The notes: generated from the letters alone by a model not told the origin. DNA of 64,000 nt from Streptomyces sp. LaPpAH-108 (GCF_000373625.1 NZ_KB891994.1:248001-312000), one strand, 5' to 3'; positions 45,446-54,976 are shown, counted from the stretch's first letter. Made by a program: numbers and translations.

Positions 45446-45865
45446 TCAGACCTCGGACAGCTCCGCGTACAGCTGGGACAGCTCGGGGACGCCCCCGGAG
45501 GCCCACTCCCGGCCGCAGTCCACGACCTCCACCTCCCGGCCCGAGGCGAGCCGCAGCACGGGCTCACCGTCCTCCCGCAGGTGCCAGGCCGCGCCGGGTA
45601 CGGTGCGCACGACGACGGTGCCCAGATAGAGCCCGGCGTCGTTGCCCAGCCAGGGCAGCAGCTCCGTGTCGTCGCGCCAGCGCGGAAGCAGCTGGTCCAG
45701 GGCCTCCAGGGAGGCCGGGGTGTCGTCGAGACGGAAGCCCGCCTCCTCCGCCTGGGAGCGCAGCAGCTCGCACTCGGAGAGCAGCGCGGCGATGGCCTCG
45801 GGGTCGGCCGGCGGCGCCACGTCACCGCTCTTGCGGTGCCGGGCTCCCAGGAACGGAATGTTCAT
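45446..45865 (-). CDS. Hypothetical protein, DUF6278-like
   Basis: A 139-residue soluble protein found, to my knowledge, mainly in streptomycetes. It is acidic, with an alpha-helical N-terminal half (PEAIAALLSECELLRSQA) and a beta-rich second half (LYLGTVVVRTVPGAAWHLR). No catalytic motif is seen. The stop of the neighbouring exonuclease III gene is 15 bases upstream of its ATG, so the two may be co-transcribed. DUF assignment is from memory of the sequence style and is tentative. Confidence 0.6.
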   Translation of the reverse strand: MNIPFLGARHRKSGDVAPPADPEAIAALLSECELLRSQAEEAGFRLDDTPASLEALDQLLPRWRDDTELLPWLGNDAGLYLGTVVVRTVPGAAWHLREDGEPVLRLASGREVEVVDCGREWASGGVPELSQLYAELSEV

Positions 45866-45880
45866 GCCCCCAGCGTGGCA

Positions 45881-46660
45881 TCACACGTCGAGGTCGACCA
45901 CCACGGGCGCGTGATCCGAGGCGCCCTTGCCCTTGCGCTCCTCGCGGTCCACATAGGCGTCCTTGACGGCTCCGGCGAAGGGGTCGTTGCCGTAGACCAG
46001 GTCGATGCGCATGCCGCGGTTCTTCGGGAAGCAGAGCTGGCGGTAGTCCCAGTACGTGAACGGCTTGTCGTACTTCAGCGGGCGCGGGACCACGTCGGTC
46101 AGCCCGGTCTCGCGCAGGGAGGCGAGGGCGGCGCGCTCGGCGGGGGTGACATGGGTGGAGCCCTCGAAGGCGGCGCGGTCGTAGACGTCGTCGTCCGTCG
46201 GCGCCACGTTGTAGTCCCCGAGGATCGCGAAGGGACGGCCGCCCGCCGCGTCACCGGCGACGGCCGCCTTCAGAGCCTCGAACCACTGGAGCTTGTACGC
46301 GTAGTGCGGGTGGTCCACCTCGCGGCCGTTGGGCACGTACACCGACCAGACGCGGACCGGGCCGCAGGTGGCCGACAGGGCGCGGGGCTCCACCACGCCG
46401 TCGTACCCCGGGTCGCCGGGCAGGCCCTTGACCACGTCCTCGATGCCGACGCGGGAGAGCACCGCCACTCCGTTCCACCGCCCGGTGGCGTGCACCGCCG
46501 CCTCGTACCCCAGCTCGCGCAGCGGCTCGAACGGGAACTGCTCCTCGGCGATCTTGGCCTCCTGGAGGCAGAGCACGTCGGTGCCGCTGCTCTCCAGCCA
46601 GGCGAGCAGCCTCGGCAGCCGAGCGGTGATCGAGTTCACGTTCCAGGTGGCGATGCGCAT
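45881..46660 (-). CDS. xthA: Exodeoxyribonuclease III
   Basis: AP endonuclease/3'-exonuclease of 259 residues. EEP-fold active-site motifs are ATWNVNSITAR at the N-terminus, LCLQEAKI near 32, GDYNVAPTDDDVYD near 145-158, and SDHAPVVVDL at the end with the catalytic His. The ATG at 46660 starts directly at MRIATWN, the conserved beginning. It acts in base-excision repair, and is distinct from the membrane-anchored EEP protein at 13366. Confidence 0.94.
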   Translation of the reverse strand: MRIATWNVNSITARLPRLLAWLESSGTDVLCLQEAKIAEEQFPFEPLRELGYEAAVHATGRWNGVAVLSRVGIEDVVKGLPGDPGYDGVVEPRALSATCGPVRVWSVYVPNGREVDHPHYAYKLQWFEALKAAVAGDAAGGRPFAILGDYNVAPTDDDVYDRAAFEGSTHVTPAERAALASLRETGLTDVVPRPLKYDKPFTYWDYRQLCFPKNRGMRIDLVYGNDPFAGAVKDAYVDREERKGKGASDHAPVVVDLDV

Positions 46661-46721
46661 GTCCCACAACCTACCCGCCGGGTCCGACAACGGGCCTTCG
46701 GGCGAGGGGGCTCGGCGGGCC

Positions 46722-47357
46722 TCAGAGGCGGGCGTCGTCCCCCGGGGCCAGGCGCAGATGCTCGGCACCGGTGAGGGAGCCGATCTGGCGGTCGTAGATC
46801 GGGCGGGCGAGGTCGGTGAGCAGGGCGTCGTGGATGTCGTAGGCGCGCTGAGGCTTGACCTCGCGGACGTACTCGATGACCTCGGCGATCTTGTTCCAGG
46901 GGGCCATGACCGGGAGCAGCAGGGTCTCCACGGGCTGGTCGGGGACGGTGAGGGCGTCGCCGGGGTGGAAGATCGTGCCGCCGTCGATCAGATAGCCGAC
47001 GTTGGTGATGCGCGGGATGTCCGGGTGGATGACCGCGTGGAGTTCGCCGTGGACCTGGACGTCGAAGCCCTCGGCCGTGAAGGTGTCGCCGTGGCCGACG
47101 GTGTGCACACGGCCGGGGAAGGCGGCGGAGATCTGGTCCGCGACGGACCTCAGGGTCCAGATCTCGGCCTGCGGGTTGGCCTCCATGGCAGTGCGCAGGC
47201 GGCCCTCGTCGAAGTGGTCCGGGTGCTCGTGCGTGATCAGGATGACGTCGGCGCCGAGGGCGGCGTCGGTCTCGCTGAAGCCGCCGGGGTCGATGACGAG
47301 CGTCCGCCCGTCCTTCTCCAGGCGTACGCACGCGTGGGACTTCTTGGTGAACCTCAT
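46722..47357 (-). CDS. Metallo-beta-lactamase-fold hydrolase
   Basis: A 211-residue MBL-fold protein with the HxHxDH metal motif as LITHEHPDHFDE near residue 47 and a second ligand group in VGHGDTF and VIHPDIPRI. It is of the UlaG/L-ascorbate-lactonase-like or YtkL branch by length and layout. The start is the ATG at 47357; another ATG lies 9 bases upstream. The substrate is unknown. It sits between xthA and the PcaDC fusion on the same strand. Confidence 0.83.
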   Translation of the reverse strand: MRFTKKSHACVRLEKDGRTLVIDPGGFSETDAALGADVILITHEHPDHFDEGRLRTAMEANPQAEIWTLRSVADQISAAFPGRVHTVGHGDTFTAEGFDVQVHGELHAVIHPDIPRITNVGYLIDGGTIFHPGDALTVPDQPVETLLLPVMAPWNKIAEVIEYVREVKPQRAYDIHDALLTDLARPIYDRQIGSLTGAEHLRLAPGDDARL

Positions 47358-47391
47358 GGTCTCCATCCTGTCGCCTCGGGCCGCCCGGCAC

Positions 47392-48690
47392 TCACTCGGC
47401 GGGCGTGGTCTCCTCGCGGATGACGCGCTGGGCCACCCGGAAGGCTCCGGCGGCGGCCGGGACTCCGCAGTACACCGACGCCTGGAGCAGCACTTCCTTG
47501 ATCTCGGCCGGAGTCAGGCCGTTGCGCAGCGCCGCGCGGGTGTGGAAGGCCAGCTCCTCCAGGTGGCCGCCCGCGACGAGCGCGGTGAGCGTGACACAGC
47601 TGCGGGACCTGCGGTCTAGGCCGGGGCGGTCCCAGATCTCGCCCCAGGCGTAGCGGGTGACGAACTCCTCGAAGTCGCCGGAGAAGGCATCGGCCTCCGC
47701 GAGCACCCCCTCCACGTGCGCGTCGCCCAGCACCTCGCGGCGGATCTTGAGCCCGGTCTCGTACCGGTCGGCCACACCGGGCGCCTGCTGCGGTACGACG
47801 ACGGGCGGGGCGATCTCCAGCGGCGCGACCGGCACGGGCTGCGGCGGCGCGGCCAGCGCGGGGACGGCGGTCGCGGCGGGCAGCGCCGTCTGCCCGGTGT
47901 CGTACGGCTGCTGCCAGGCGGTGGAGAAGTGGCGTACGAGCAGGTCGGTGACGGCGGCGGGCTGCTCGACCGGCACCAGGTGGGAGGCGCCGGGGACGAC
48001 CGCGAGCCGGGCGTCGGGCACCCCGGCGACCAGCGTGCGGGCCTCGGCGGGGCCGGTGACCTGGTCCTCGGAGCCGACCAGGACGAGCGTCGGCACGCCG
48101 ACCCGGCCCAGCTCGGGCCGTACGTCGAAGGCGGCCAGCGCCTCGCAGGCGGCGATGTAGCAGCCGGGGTCGGTGGTGCGCACCATCTGCACGGCCCACT
48201 CGGTGATGGCGGGCTGCGCGGCGGCGAACCCGCCGGTGAACCAGCGCTCGGGCGCGCTGCGGGCGATCGGGTCGAGCCCGTTGGTCCGTACGATCACGCC
48301 GCGCTGGCGGAACTCGTCGGGGGTGCCGAAGCGGGGCGAGGCGGCGATCAGCGCGAGCGAGGCGAGCCGTTCGGGGTGGCGCAGCGCCAGTTCGAGGCCG
48401 ACGGCGCCGCCGAGTGCGCAGCCCGCGTAGCCGAAGCGCTGGACGCCGAGCGCGTCGAGCGTGGTCAGCAGCCGGTCGGCCAACTCGCCGACGGAACCGG
48501 CCGGGTGGGCGGGGGCGCCGCCGTGCCCCGGCAGGTCGAACCGGAAGACCCGCCACTGCTTGACCAGTTCCGGCACCTGACGATCGAACATGTGCCAGGT
48601 CGTCCCGAGGGAGGGCCCGAGAACGATCACGGGGGCGTCTTCGGGGCCGTCGAACCGGTACTGGAGGGCAGGGGTCTTCTTCTCACTCAC
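47392..48690 (-). CDS. pcaL: Bifunctional 3-oxoadipate enol-lactonase / 4-carboxymuconolactone decarboxylase
   Basis: Fusion of two protocatechuate-branch enzymes in 432 residues. The alpha/beta-hydrolase PcaD domain (about 1-260) has the nucleophile region YAGCALGGAVGLELALRHP (the elbow GCALGG has Cys where most PcaD have Ser) and HLVPVEQP at the end. A proline/valine-rich linker (about 265-305) precedes the PcaC domain, with HVEGVLAEADAF and CGVPAAAGAF. It would act on 4-carboxymuconolactone. The other pca genes are not in this window, so it is an orphan copy. Confidence 0.9.
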   Translation of the reverse strand: MSEKKTPALQYRFDGPEDAPVIVLGPSLGTTWHMFDRQVPELVKQWRVFRFDLPGHGGAPAHPAGSVGELADRLLTTLDALGVQRFGYAGCALGGAVGLELALRHPERLASLALIAASPRFGTPDEFRQRGVIVRTNGLDPIARSAPERWFTGGFAAAQPAITEWAVQMVRTTDPGCYIAACEALAAFDVRPELGRVGVPTLVLVGSEDQVTGPAEARTLVAGVPDARLAVVPGASHLVPVEQPAAVTDLLVRHFSTAWQQPYDTGQTALPAATAVPALAAPPQPVPVAPLEIAPPVVVPQQAPGVADRYETGLKIRREVLGDAHVEGVLAEADAFSGDFEEFVTRYAWGEIWDRPGLDRRSRSCVTLTALVAGGHLEELAFHTRAALRNGLTPAEIKEVLLQASVYCGVPAAAGAFRVAQRVIREETTPAE

Positions 48691-48786
48691 CGCACCACGC
48701 TAACCGCCGGTCGGGTGTGCCCGTTTCGTGGGGGGCGGTGCGGGGGGTGCGTTGACGGGGATCGCCGGGGAATCCTCACACGGTCT

Positions 48787-49299
48787 TCACGGCCGGGACG
48801 GCTGCCGGGGGTCCACGGTCCAGTGATGGGTGCGCAGGGTCCGTCCGGCGAACTCCACGTCGGTCTCCGCGACGAACTGGAAGCCGAGGGAGCGGCAGAC
48901 GCCGTTGGACGGCGCGTTGTCCGTCGCGGGGAAGGCGTGCACGATGCCCCAGCGGTCCTCCTCGCGGGCCCGCGCGAGCAGTGCGCGCACCGCCCGCTTG
49001 GCGAGCCCCCGCCCCTGGAACTCGGGCAGCACCATCCACCCGATCTCGGACATCGGTCCGTGGGGGGTGTCGTGCAACCAGAGGGTGACGGTCCCCGCGA
49101 CCGTCCCGGGGTGGGCCGGGTCCGGGACGATCATCTTGATCCAGGCCCGGTCGGCGGCGGCCTGCTCGGCGTCCCTGCGGACCTTGTCGGCCATGCCCGC
49201 ACGGGGCAGCGGGCCGCCGAGGTCGGCCATCATGACGGGGTCGCAGCGCATCCGTATGTACGCGTCGAGGTCGTCCGGGGTCACATCGCGCAGGTGCAA
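48787..49299 (-). CDS. GNAT-family N-acetyltransferase
   Basis: A 170-residue RimJ/RimL-like acetyltransferase. It opens with RDVTPDDLDAYIRMRCDP, has SEIGWMVLPEFQGRGLAKRAV around residue 90-110 (the acetyl-CoA loop QGRGLA), and NAPSNGVCRSLGF, characteristic of this group. The start is a TTG at 49299 with AGGAGG 6 nt upstream; no better start exists. A small-molecule or protein N-terminus could be the acceptor. Confidence 0.85.
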   Translation of the reverse strand: MHLRDVTPDDLDAYIRMRCDPVMMADLGGPLPRAGMADKVRRDAEQAAADRAWIKMIVPDPAHPGTVAGTVTLWLHDTPHGPMSEIGWMVLPEFQGRGLAKRAVRALLARAREEDRWGIVHAFPATDNAPSNGVCRSLGFQFVAETDVEFAGRTLRTHHWTVDPRQPSRP

Positions 49300-49352
49300 C
49301 GGGGGCCTCCTGTCGGGGCGTTCGCTGTCGGGGCATTCGCTGGTGCGGCCGG

Positions 49353-52121
49353 TCAGAGGTCGGCCAGGGCGTCCAGGGCGGTGAGGGCGTCGACCGGGTC
49401 GAGGGCGGGGGTGCCGCGGGGCCACCAGTCGGCGCGGTCCGGCTCGGACTCGTAGGCGTACCAGAGGCCGTCCTGGCCGAAGCGGAGCTGGACGTGGCCG
49501 AGCGGGTGGGTGAGGTGGTTGTGCCAGGGGCGGAACGGGGGCAGTCCGGCGGCGATCAGCAGCGGGCGGGCCCGGTCGAAGCGGCCCGCCGGGGGGTTCC
49601 ACGGCTCCTCCAGGACGTCCAGTCCCGCGAGTCCGCCCTGCCGCCAGGCGGCCACCGCGCGGGCCAGGTCGGCGGGGGTACGGCCCGCCGCCGAGGCCAG
49701 CGTGGCGTACAGCGCGCGGGTCGCGGCGGTCAGGCCGGAGCCGGGGCGGGCGGCGGCGAGGCGCACCGCGTCCTGCCACAGGGTCAGGCCGCCCACCGGG
49801 TCGCGGCCGGTGGTGAGCAGGGCGTGCGCGCGGGCGGCGGCGTCGGTGGCGAGCTGGTCCAGCGCGAAGGGGTCGGGGCCGCCGGGGACCGCCGGGTACA
49901 CCGGGGGCTGCTCGGGGTGCGCGGGGGCGGGCAACGGCGGGGGCGGGGGCGGCAGTCGTCGCTCGGTAAGCGCCTCCGTGGCCCGTACGCCCGGCAGGTC
50001 CTCGGACAGCCCCTCCCGGGCGGCGCGGGCCGCGTGGGCGGCGCTGCGCCGCGACAGCGTGTCCAGCAGCTCGCGCTCGCCCCGGCCGCGCAGCAGAAGC
50101 AGCACGAAGGGGTCGGCGTCCAGCAGCCGTGCCGTCTGGTAGCAGAGCGCTGCCGCGTGCTTGCAGGGGTGGCCGGAGTCGGGGCAGTTGCAGCGGGGGG
50201 TCAGCTCGGCGGGGCCGGGCAGCAGGGGTGCGCCGCAGTCCGCCAGGGAGTGCGGCAGCTCCTTGTCGAGCAGCGCGGCGATGTGCCCCGGGCGCTCCAC
50301 GGCGGCCTCCAGGAACCGCTCCCAGTCCGCGTCCTGGAGTGTGGGCAGGGTGACTTGTACGCGGTAGGGCCGGGGGCGGCTTCCCCGTACGTACGCCAGC
50401 ACCTGACCCGGCGTCACGGTGATCGCGTCCACGTGCCCCGCGTCCGCGTAACCCCGGCCGCGCGCCACTCGCTTAGGGTCCAGCGCGCCCCGCTCCAGCG
50501 CCTCCACCCAGGCGTTGCCCCACCAGGTGTCGGCGAACCCGTCCGTCTCCTCGCGGGGCGCGAACGCCGGGAAGGTACGGCGGAGTTCGTTGTCGCGGTG
50601 CGGGGTGGCCATGGTGGCGGGGACGTGCGGGGCCGCGTGCGCGGGCTCTGGCGGGACGGGGTGGGAGCGCGTGAACTCCGGCTCCGGGGCGGGGTCTTCG
50701 GCCTCCGTGGTCTCCTCGGGGGCGTCCTCCCAGGTGGGCATGCGGAAGGCGGTCGCGAGGAAGTCCCGTACTTCACGGACCACTTGAGCGCGAGCGGCTG
50801 CGGGCGTTCCCTCGGCGGGAGCGGCGGCGGCCTTGGGCACCGCCTTACGGGCCGGTCGCCGCTTCTCCTGCTCGGCCTGAGCCCGCAGCGCCTCCGCCCG
50901 CGCGGCCCGCAACGCCTCGCGGGCGGCGTCGCCGGGGCGGCGGGGGGTGGCTGGGCGGGTCGCGGGAGTGGGGGCTTCTCCGGCCAGGTCGCCTTCGGCG
51001 GTCGGGTGGGCGCTGGTGGGCTCGGCTTCCGAAGCCGTCGGTCCGTCAGCCGCCTGGCCGGTGGGTACGGCGTCCGCCGCCGGGCGGGGGGTGGGGTCGA
51101 CCGTGGCCGGTTCGGGGACGGTGCCTTCCGGCACCGGGCCGGGGGCGGGGTGGGCCATGCTCGGGCCGGGGGCGGTTCCGTCCGCGCCAGGGGCGAGGGC
51201 AGCGCCTCCGGGGCCCGCAGCGGCGAAGCCAACGGACACACGGCCGGTGCCGGGGCCCTCCGCTCGCAGGCCAGAAGCGGCGCCGACCTCGCTCGGACGG
51301 GAGCTGACGCCCTCCGCCCTCGGCGCGGGGCCAACGCCATCCGCCCCCAAGCCAGAAGCGGCACCGGCCGCACTCGAACCGGAACTGACGCCCTCCGCCC
51401 TCGGTACGGGGGCAACGACTTCGGCGCCCGAAGCGGCGGAGCCATCGACCGCTCGGCCGGGGCGGACGCCATCCGCCCCCAGACCAGGAGCGGCACCGGC
51501 CGCACTCGGACCGGAACTGACGCCCTCCGCCCTCGGCGCGGGGGCAACGACTTCGGACCCCAAGGCGGCGGAGCCACCGGCCACGCGGCCGGTGCCAACG
51601 CCATCCGCCCCCAAGCCAGGAGCGACGCCGACCGCACTCGGACCAGAGCTGACGCCCTCCACCTTCGGCGCGGGGGCAACGACTTCGGCGCCCGAAGCGG
51701 CGGAGCCATCGACCGCTCGGCCGGGGCGGACGTCGTCCGGCTCCAGGCTGGTGTCTTCGGGCTCGGGGACAGGGGCCGCCCCGTCGGTCGCCGCCAGGTC
51801 AGAGGGCGTTTCCGCCGTCGTCGAGCCAGCGGCAGCGCCCTCCGCTCGGGCGTTCCCGCTCAGCCGCTGGGTGACGGCGGCGCGGAGGGCGGCTCGGGCG
51901 ATGTCCCCGGCCCGGACGGGCTCACCCTGCTCCCCCGCATGGGAGGACTCACCGGTCCAGGACGTGAGGCCCGACGGCCTGGGCTCCTCGGCCCCCGAAG
52001 GTTCGGCTCGTCGGGGCGCCGGCGCTGTCGTGTCCTCCTCCGCCGAGGCGGACGCCTTTGCCCGGGCCTCCCGCAACGCCCTCCGGGCCGCCTCGGCCGG
52101 GCTGGAGCTGGACTCCGTCAT
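49353..52121 (-). CDS. SWIM zinc-finger protein with a long repeat-rich disordered region
   Basis: A 922-residue protein with a SWIM zinc finger (CxC...CxH as CNCPDSGHPCKH, about residue 655) in the C-terminal half, a layout seen in partners of bacterial SNF2 ATPases. The N-terminal half (about residues 1-500) is Ala/Gly/Pro/Val-rich and disordered. It contains 44-residue tandem repeats around VVAPAPRAEGVSSGPSAAGA. The start at ATG 52121 overlaps the helicase stop by 4 bases, so it is the downstream gene of a coupled pair. SWIM domains bind DNA or protein; a co-factor role with the helicase is inferred. Confidence 0.85.
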   Translation of the reverse strand: MTESSSSPAEAARRALREARAKASASAEEDTTAPAPRRAEPSGAEEPRPSGLTSWTGESSHAGEQGEPVRAGDIARAALRAAVTQRLSGNARAEGAAAGSTTAETPSDLAATDGAAPVPEPEDTSLEPDDVRPGRAVDGSAASGAEVVAPAPKVEGVSSGPSAVGVAPGLGADGVGTGRVAGGSAALGSEVVAPAPRAEGVSSGPSAAGAAPGLGADGVRPGRAVDGSAASGAEVVAPVPRAEGVSSGSSAAGAASGLGADGVGPAPRAEGVSSRPSEVGAASGLRAEGPGTGRVSVGFAAAGPGGAALAPGADGTAPGPSMAHPAPGPVPEGTVPEPATVDPTPRPAADAVPTGQAADGPTASEAEPTSAHPTAEGDLAGEAPTPATRPATPRRPGDAAREALRAARAEALRAQAEQEKRRPARKAVPKAAAAPAEGTPAAARAQVVREVRDFLATAFRMPTWEDAPEETTEAEDPAPEPEFTRSHPVPPEPAHAAPHVPATMATPHRDNELRRTFPAFAPREETDGFADTWWGNAWVEALERGALDPKRVARGRGYADAGHVDAITVTPGQVLAYVRGSRPRPYRVQVTLPTLQDADWERFLEAAVERPGHIAALLDKELPHSLADCGAPLLPGPAELTPRCNCPDSGHPCKHAAALCYQTARLLDADPFVLLLLRGRGERELLDTLSRRSAAHAARAAREGLSEDLPGVRATEALTERRLPPPPPPLPAPAHPEQPPVYPAVPGGPDPFALDQLATDAAARAHALLTTGRDPVGGLTLWQDAVRLAAARPGSGLTAATRALYATLASAAGRTPADLARAVAAWRQGGLAGLDVLEEPWNPPAGRFDRARPLLIAAGLPPFRPWHNHLTHPLGHVQLRFGQDGLWYAYESEPDRADWWPRGTPALDPVDALTALDALADL
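51290..51740 (-). repeat. Intragenic 132-bp tandem repeats in the SWIM gene
   Basis: The marker GGGGCAACGACTT recurs at 51409, 51541 and 51673, exactly 132 bases apart, within degenerate 44-codon units. A block at 51429-51473 is repeated near-identically at 51687-51731. The reading frame is kept through all units. Confidence 0.85.
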
Positions 52122-54976
52122 GACGGCCTCCGCAGCGAGACCAGGTCGGACAGTTCGCGGTCGGTGAGTTCGGTGAGGGCGGCCTCGCCGGAGCCCAGGA
52201 TGGCGTCGGCCAGGGCGCGCTTGGCCGTCAGCATCTCCGCGATGCGGTCCTCGACGGTGCCCTCGGTGACCAGGCGGTGGACCTGGACGGGCTGGGTCTG
52301 GCCGATGCGGTAGGCCCGGTCGGTGGCCTGGTCCTCCACCGCGGGGTTCCACCAGCGGTCGAAGTGGACGACATGGCCCGCGCGGGTGAGGTTGAGGCCG
52401 GTGCCCGCCGCCTTGAGGGAGAGGACCAGGACCGGGGTCTCACCGGCCTGGAAGCGGTCGACCATGCGCTCCCGCTCGGGTACGGGTGTGCCGCCGTGCA
52501 GCAGGTCCACCGGAACCGCGCGGGCGCCGAGGTGGGCGGTGATCAGCTGGGCCATGCCGACGTACTGCGTGAAGACGAGCACCGAGCCGTCCTCGGCCAG
52601 CACCGTGTCCAACAGCTCGTCGAACAGAGCGAGTTTGCCGGAGCGGGCGGCGAGGCCGTCCGGGCGGGAAGCGCCCTCCTTGAGGTACAGCGCGGGGTGA
52701 TCGCAGATCTGCTTCAGCGCGCCGAGCAGCTTGAGGACGAGCCCGCGCCGGGCGATGCCGTCGGCGGACTCGATGGCCGCCATGGACTCGCGCACCACCG
52801 CCTCGTACAGCGCGGCCTGTTCGCGGCCGAGCGGGACCGGGTGGTCGGTCTCGGTCTTGGGCGGCAGTTCGGGGACGATACCGGGGTCGGACTTCTTGCG
52901 GCGCAGCAGGAAGGGCCGGACGAGGCGGGCCAGGCGCTCGGCGGCCTCCTGGTCCTCGCCGTTCTCGACCGCGCGCGCGTGCCGGGCGCGGAAGGACTGG
53001 AGGGGGCCGAGGAGTCCGGGGGTGGTCCAGTCGAGCAGCGCCCACAGTTCGGAGAGGTTGTTCTCGACGGGGGTGCCGGTGAGCGCCACGCGCGCGGGGG
53101 TGCCGATGGTGCGCAGGGCCTTGGCGGTCGCGGAGTACGGGTTCTTCACGTGCTGGGCCTCGTCGGCGACGACCATGCCCCAGGGGCGGTCCGCAAGCTG
53201 TTCGGCGGCGGAGCGCATCGTGCCGTAGGTGGTGAGGACGAAGCCGCCGAAGACCCCGTCCAGCGTGCGGTCGGCGCCGTGGAAGCGGCGGACGGGGACG
53301 CCGGGCGCGAAGCGGTTGATCTCGCGCTGCCAGTTGCCGAGCAGGGAGGCGGGGCAGACCACGAGGGTCGGCTCCGGGTGGGCGCGCTTGAGGTGCAGGG
53401 CGATGAGGGTGACGGTCTTGCCGAGGCCCATGTCGTCGGCGAGGCAGCCGCCGAGGCCGAGGGAGGTCATGAGGTCGAGCCAGGCCAGGCCGCGCAGCTG
53501 GTAGTCGCGGAGGGTGGCGGCCAGCCCTGGCGGCGCCTCGGCGGGGGCGAGTCCGGCGGTGAGGCGGTCGCGCAGGGCGGCGAGGGCGCCGGTGGGGACG
53601 GCCTCGACGGTCTCGCCGTCCACCTCGGCGGTGCCGGTGAGCGCGACGGAGAGCGCGTCGACCGGGTCGAGCAGGCCGAGTTCGCGTGTGCGGGCCTTGC
53701 GGACGAGCGCGGGGTCGACCAGGACCCAGCGGTCCCGGAGCCGTACGACGGGCCGGTGGGCCTCGGCCAGGGCGTCCATCTCGGCCTCGCTGAGCGGGTC
53801 GCCGCCGAGCGCGAGCTGCCAGCGGAACTGGAGCAGGTCCTCGCTGTCGAAGAAGCCGGTGCCGTCGGTGGCCGAGCCGGGCGCGGGGCGGACCACGGCG
53901 GCGGCGCTGAGGTCCTGGGCGAGGTCGCGGGGCCAGTGCACGCCGACCCCGGCGGCGGCGAGCCGTCCGGCCGCGGCCCCGAGCAGGTCGCTCACCTCGT
54001 CCTCGGACAGCGCGAGCACGTCGGGGACGTCGCGCTCGGCCAGCCGTTCCAGGGGCGCCCACACGCGGGCCGCGCGCCGGACGGCGAGGGCGGCGTCCAC
54101 GCGCGCGCGGGGTCCGAAGGCGGTGTCGGCCTCCCCCGCCCACAGGGCCGCCGCGTCGGTGACCAGGGTGGGGTCGGCGAGGCTGTGCACCTGGACGACG
54201 GCCGCGCCCGCCGCGCGCGAGCCGCTGTCGTCGCCCGCGTCGAAGACCGCGTACGCCGACAGGTCCAGGCGCAGCGAGATCCGGACGCCCGCGTCCATGC
54301 CCGCGGCGACCTCGGCGGCCCAGTCGTGGGCCCCGGGCAGCGGCTGGGGTTCGCGGGCGGCGAAGGGGCGCCCGCCGGTGTGCGGGGCGGCGGGGGTGCG
54401 GGGCAGGGTGTCGGCGACCGCGTCCAGGAAGGAGCGGACCAGGGCCTCGGGTTCGGGCAGCCGGAGCGGGCCCGGGCCGGGCAGCGGCACGGCGTGGCCC
54501 TCGGCGGGCAGGGCGGCGGCGACGGCGCGCAGGTGCGCGATGTCGTCGGGTTCCAGCGGGCCCGCGCGCCAGGCGTCGTGGCCGCTCGGGGTGAGGCCGG
54601 GCAGCAGTCGTCCCCGGGCGGCCAGGCGCAGGGCGTGCAGCGCGGCGGCGCCCCAGCAGACGGTGGCGGGGTGGGCGGTGGTGTCGTGCCGGGCATTCGC
54701 CAGCAGCGGCAGCGCGTCCATGAGCGGCAGGGTCAGCGCGGGGACCTGGCGGCGTCGTACGGTCGCGCCGTGGCGGCGGACGACGGTCAGCTCGGTGAGC
54801 GTGCCCCCGGAGCCGTCCGGTTCGGGCAGCGGGGTGCCGTCGGGCGACCAGAGCGCGATGCGGCCCTCGCGGGGCAGGGGCGCGGGCAGGTAGAGGGTGG
54901 CGAGGTACGCCGGGATGCGTCCCCCGATCGCCTCGGAGTACGCGCGCTCGCTCAGCACGGCCGTGCCGCCGTCCAT
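52118..54976 (-). CDS. SNF2/RapA-family DEAD/DEAH-box helicase-like ATPase
   Basis: A 952-residue SWI2/SNF2 ATPase. The N-terminal 480 residues hold a bacterial SNF2-associated domain; the motor follows with Walker A DDMGLGKTVT near 530, DEAQHVKNP (DExH-type motif II) near 620, and the C-terminal motifs RWWNPAVEDQATDRAYRIGQ near 890. It would translocate on DNA and remodel nucleoid or RNA-polymerase complexes. The start is set at ATG 54976 with GGAGG upstream. It is translationally coupled to the SWIM protein gene. Confidence 0.9.
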   Translation of the reverse strand: MDGGTAVLSERAYSEAIGGRIPAYLATLYLPAPLPREGRIALWSPDGTPLPEPDGSGGTLTELTVVRRHGATVRRRQVPALTLPLMDALPLLANARHDTTAHPATVCWGAAALHALRLAARGRLLPGLTPSGHDAWRAGPLEPDDIAHLRAVAAALPAEGHAVPLPGPGPLRLPEPEALVRSFLDAVADTLPRTPAAPHTGGRPFAAREPQPLPGAHDWAAEVAAGMDAGVRISLRLDLSAYAVFDAGDDSGSRAAGAAVVQVHSLADPTLVTDAAALWAGEADTAFGPRARVDAALAVRRAARVWAPLERLAERDVPDVLALSEDEVSDLLGAAAGRLAAAGVGVHWPRDLAQDLSAAAVVRPAPGSATDGTGFFDSEDLLQFRWQLALGGDPLSEAEMDALAEAHRPVVRLRDRWVLVDPALVRKARTRELGLLDPVDALSVALTGTAEVDGETVEAVPTGALAALRDRLTAGLAPAEAPPGLAATLRDYQLRGLAWLDLMTSLGLGGCLADDMGLGKTVTLIALHLKRAHPEPTLVVCPASLLGNWQREINRFAPGVPVRRFHGADRTLDGVFGGFVLTTYGTMRSAAEQLADRPWGMVVADEAQHVKNPYSATAKALRTIGTPARVALTGTPVENNLSELWALLDWTTPGLLGPLQSFRARHARAVENGEDQEAAERLARLVRPFLLRRKKSDPGIVPELPPKTETDHPVPLGREQAALYEAVVRESMAAIESADGIARRGLVLKLLGALKQICDHPALYLKEGASRPDGLAARSGKLALFDELLDTVLAEDGSVLVFTQYVGMAQLITAHLGARAVPVDLLHGGTPVPERERMVDRFQAGETPVLVLSLKAAGTGLNLTRAGHVVHFDRWWNPAVEDQATDRAYRIGQTQPVQVHRLVTEGTVEDRIAEMLTAKRALADAILGSGEAALTELTDRELSDLVSLRRPS

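Noticed and set aside
50947..52167. A 406-codon + strand Ala/Pro/Ser-rich frame opposite the SWIM gene repeats
   Set aside because: It is the antisense reading of the 132-bp repeats; the minus frame continues into a zinc finger and has a coupled start.
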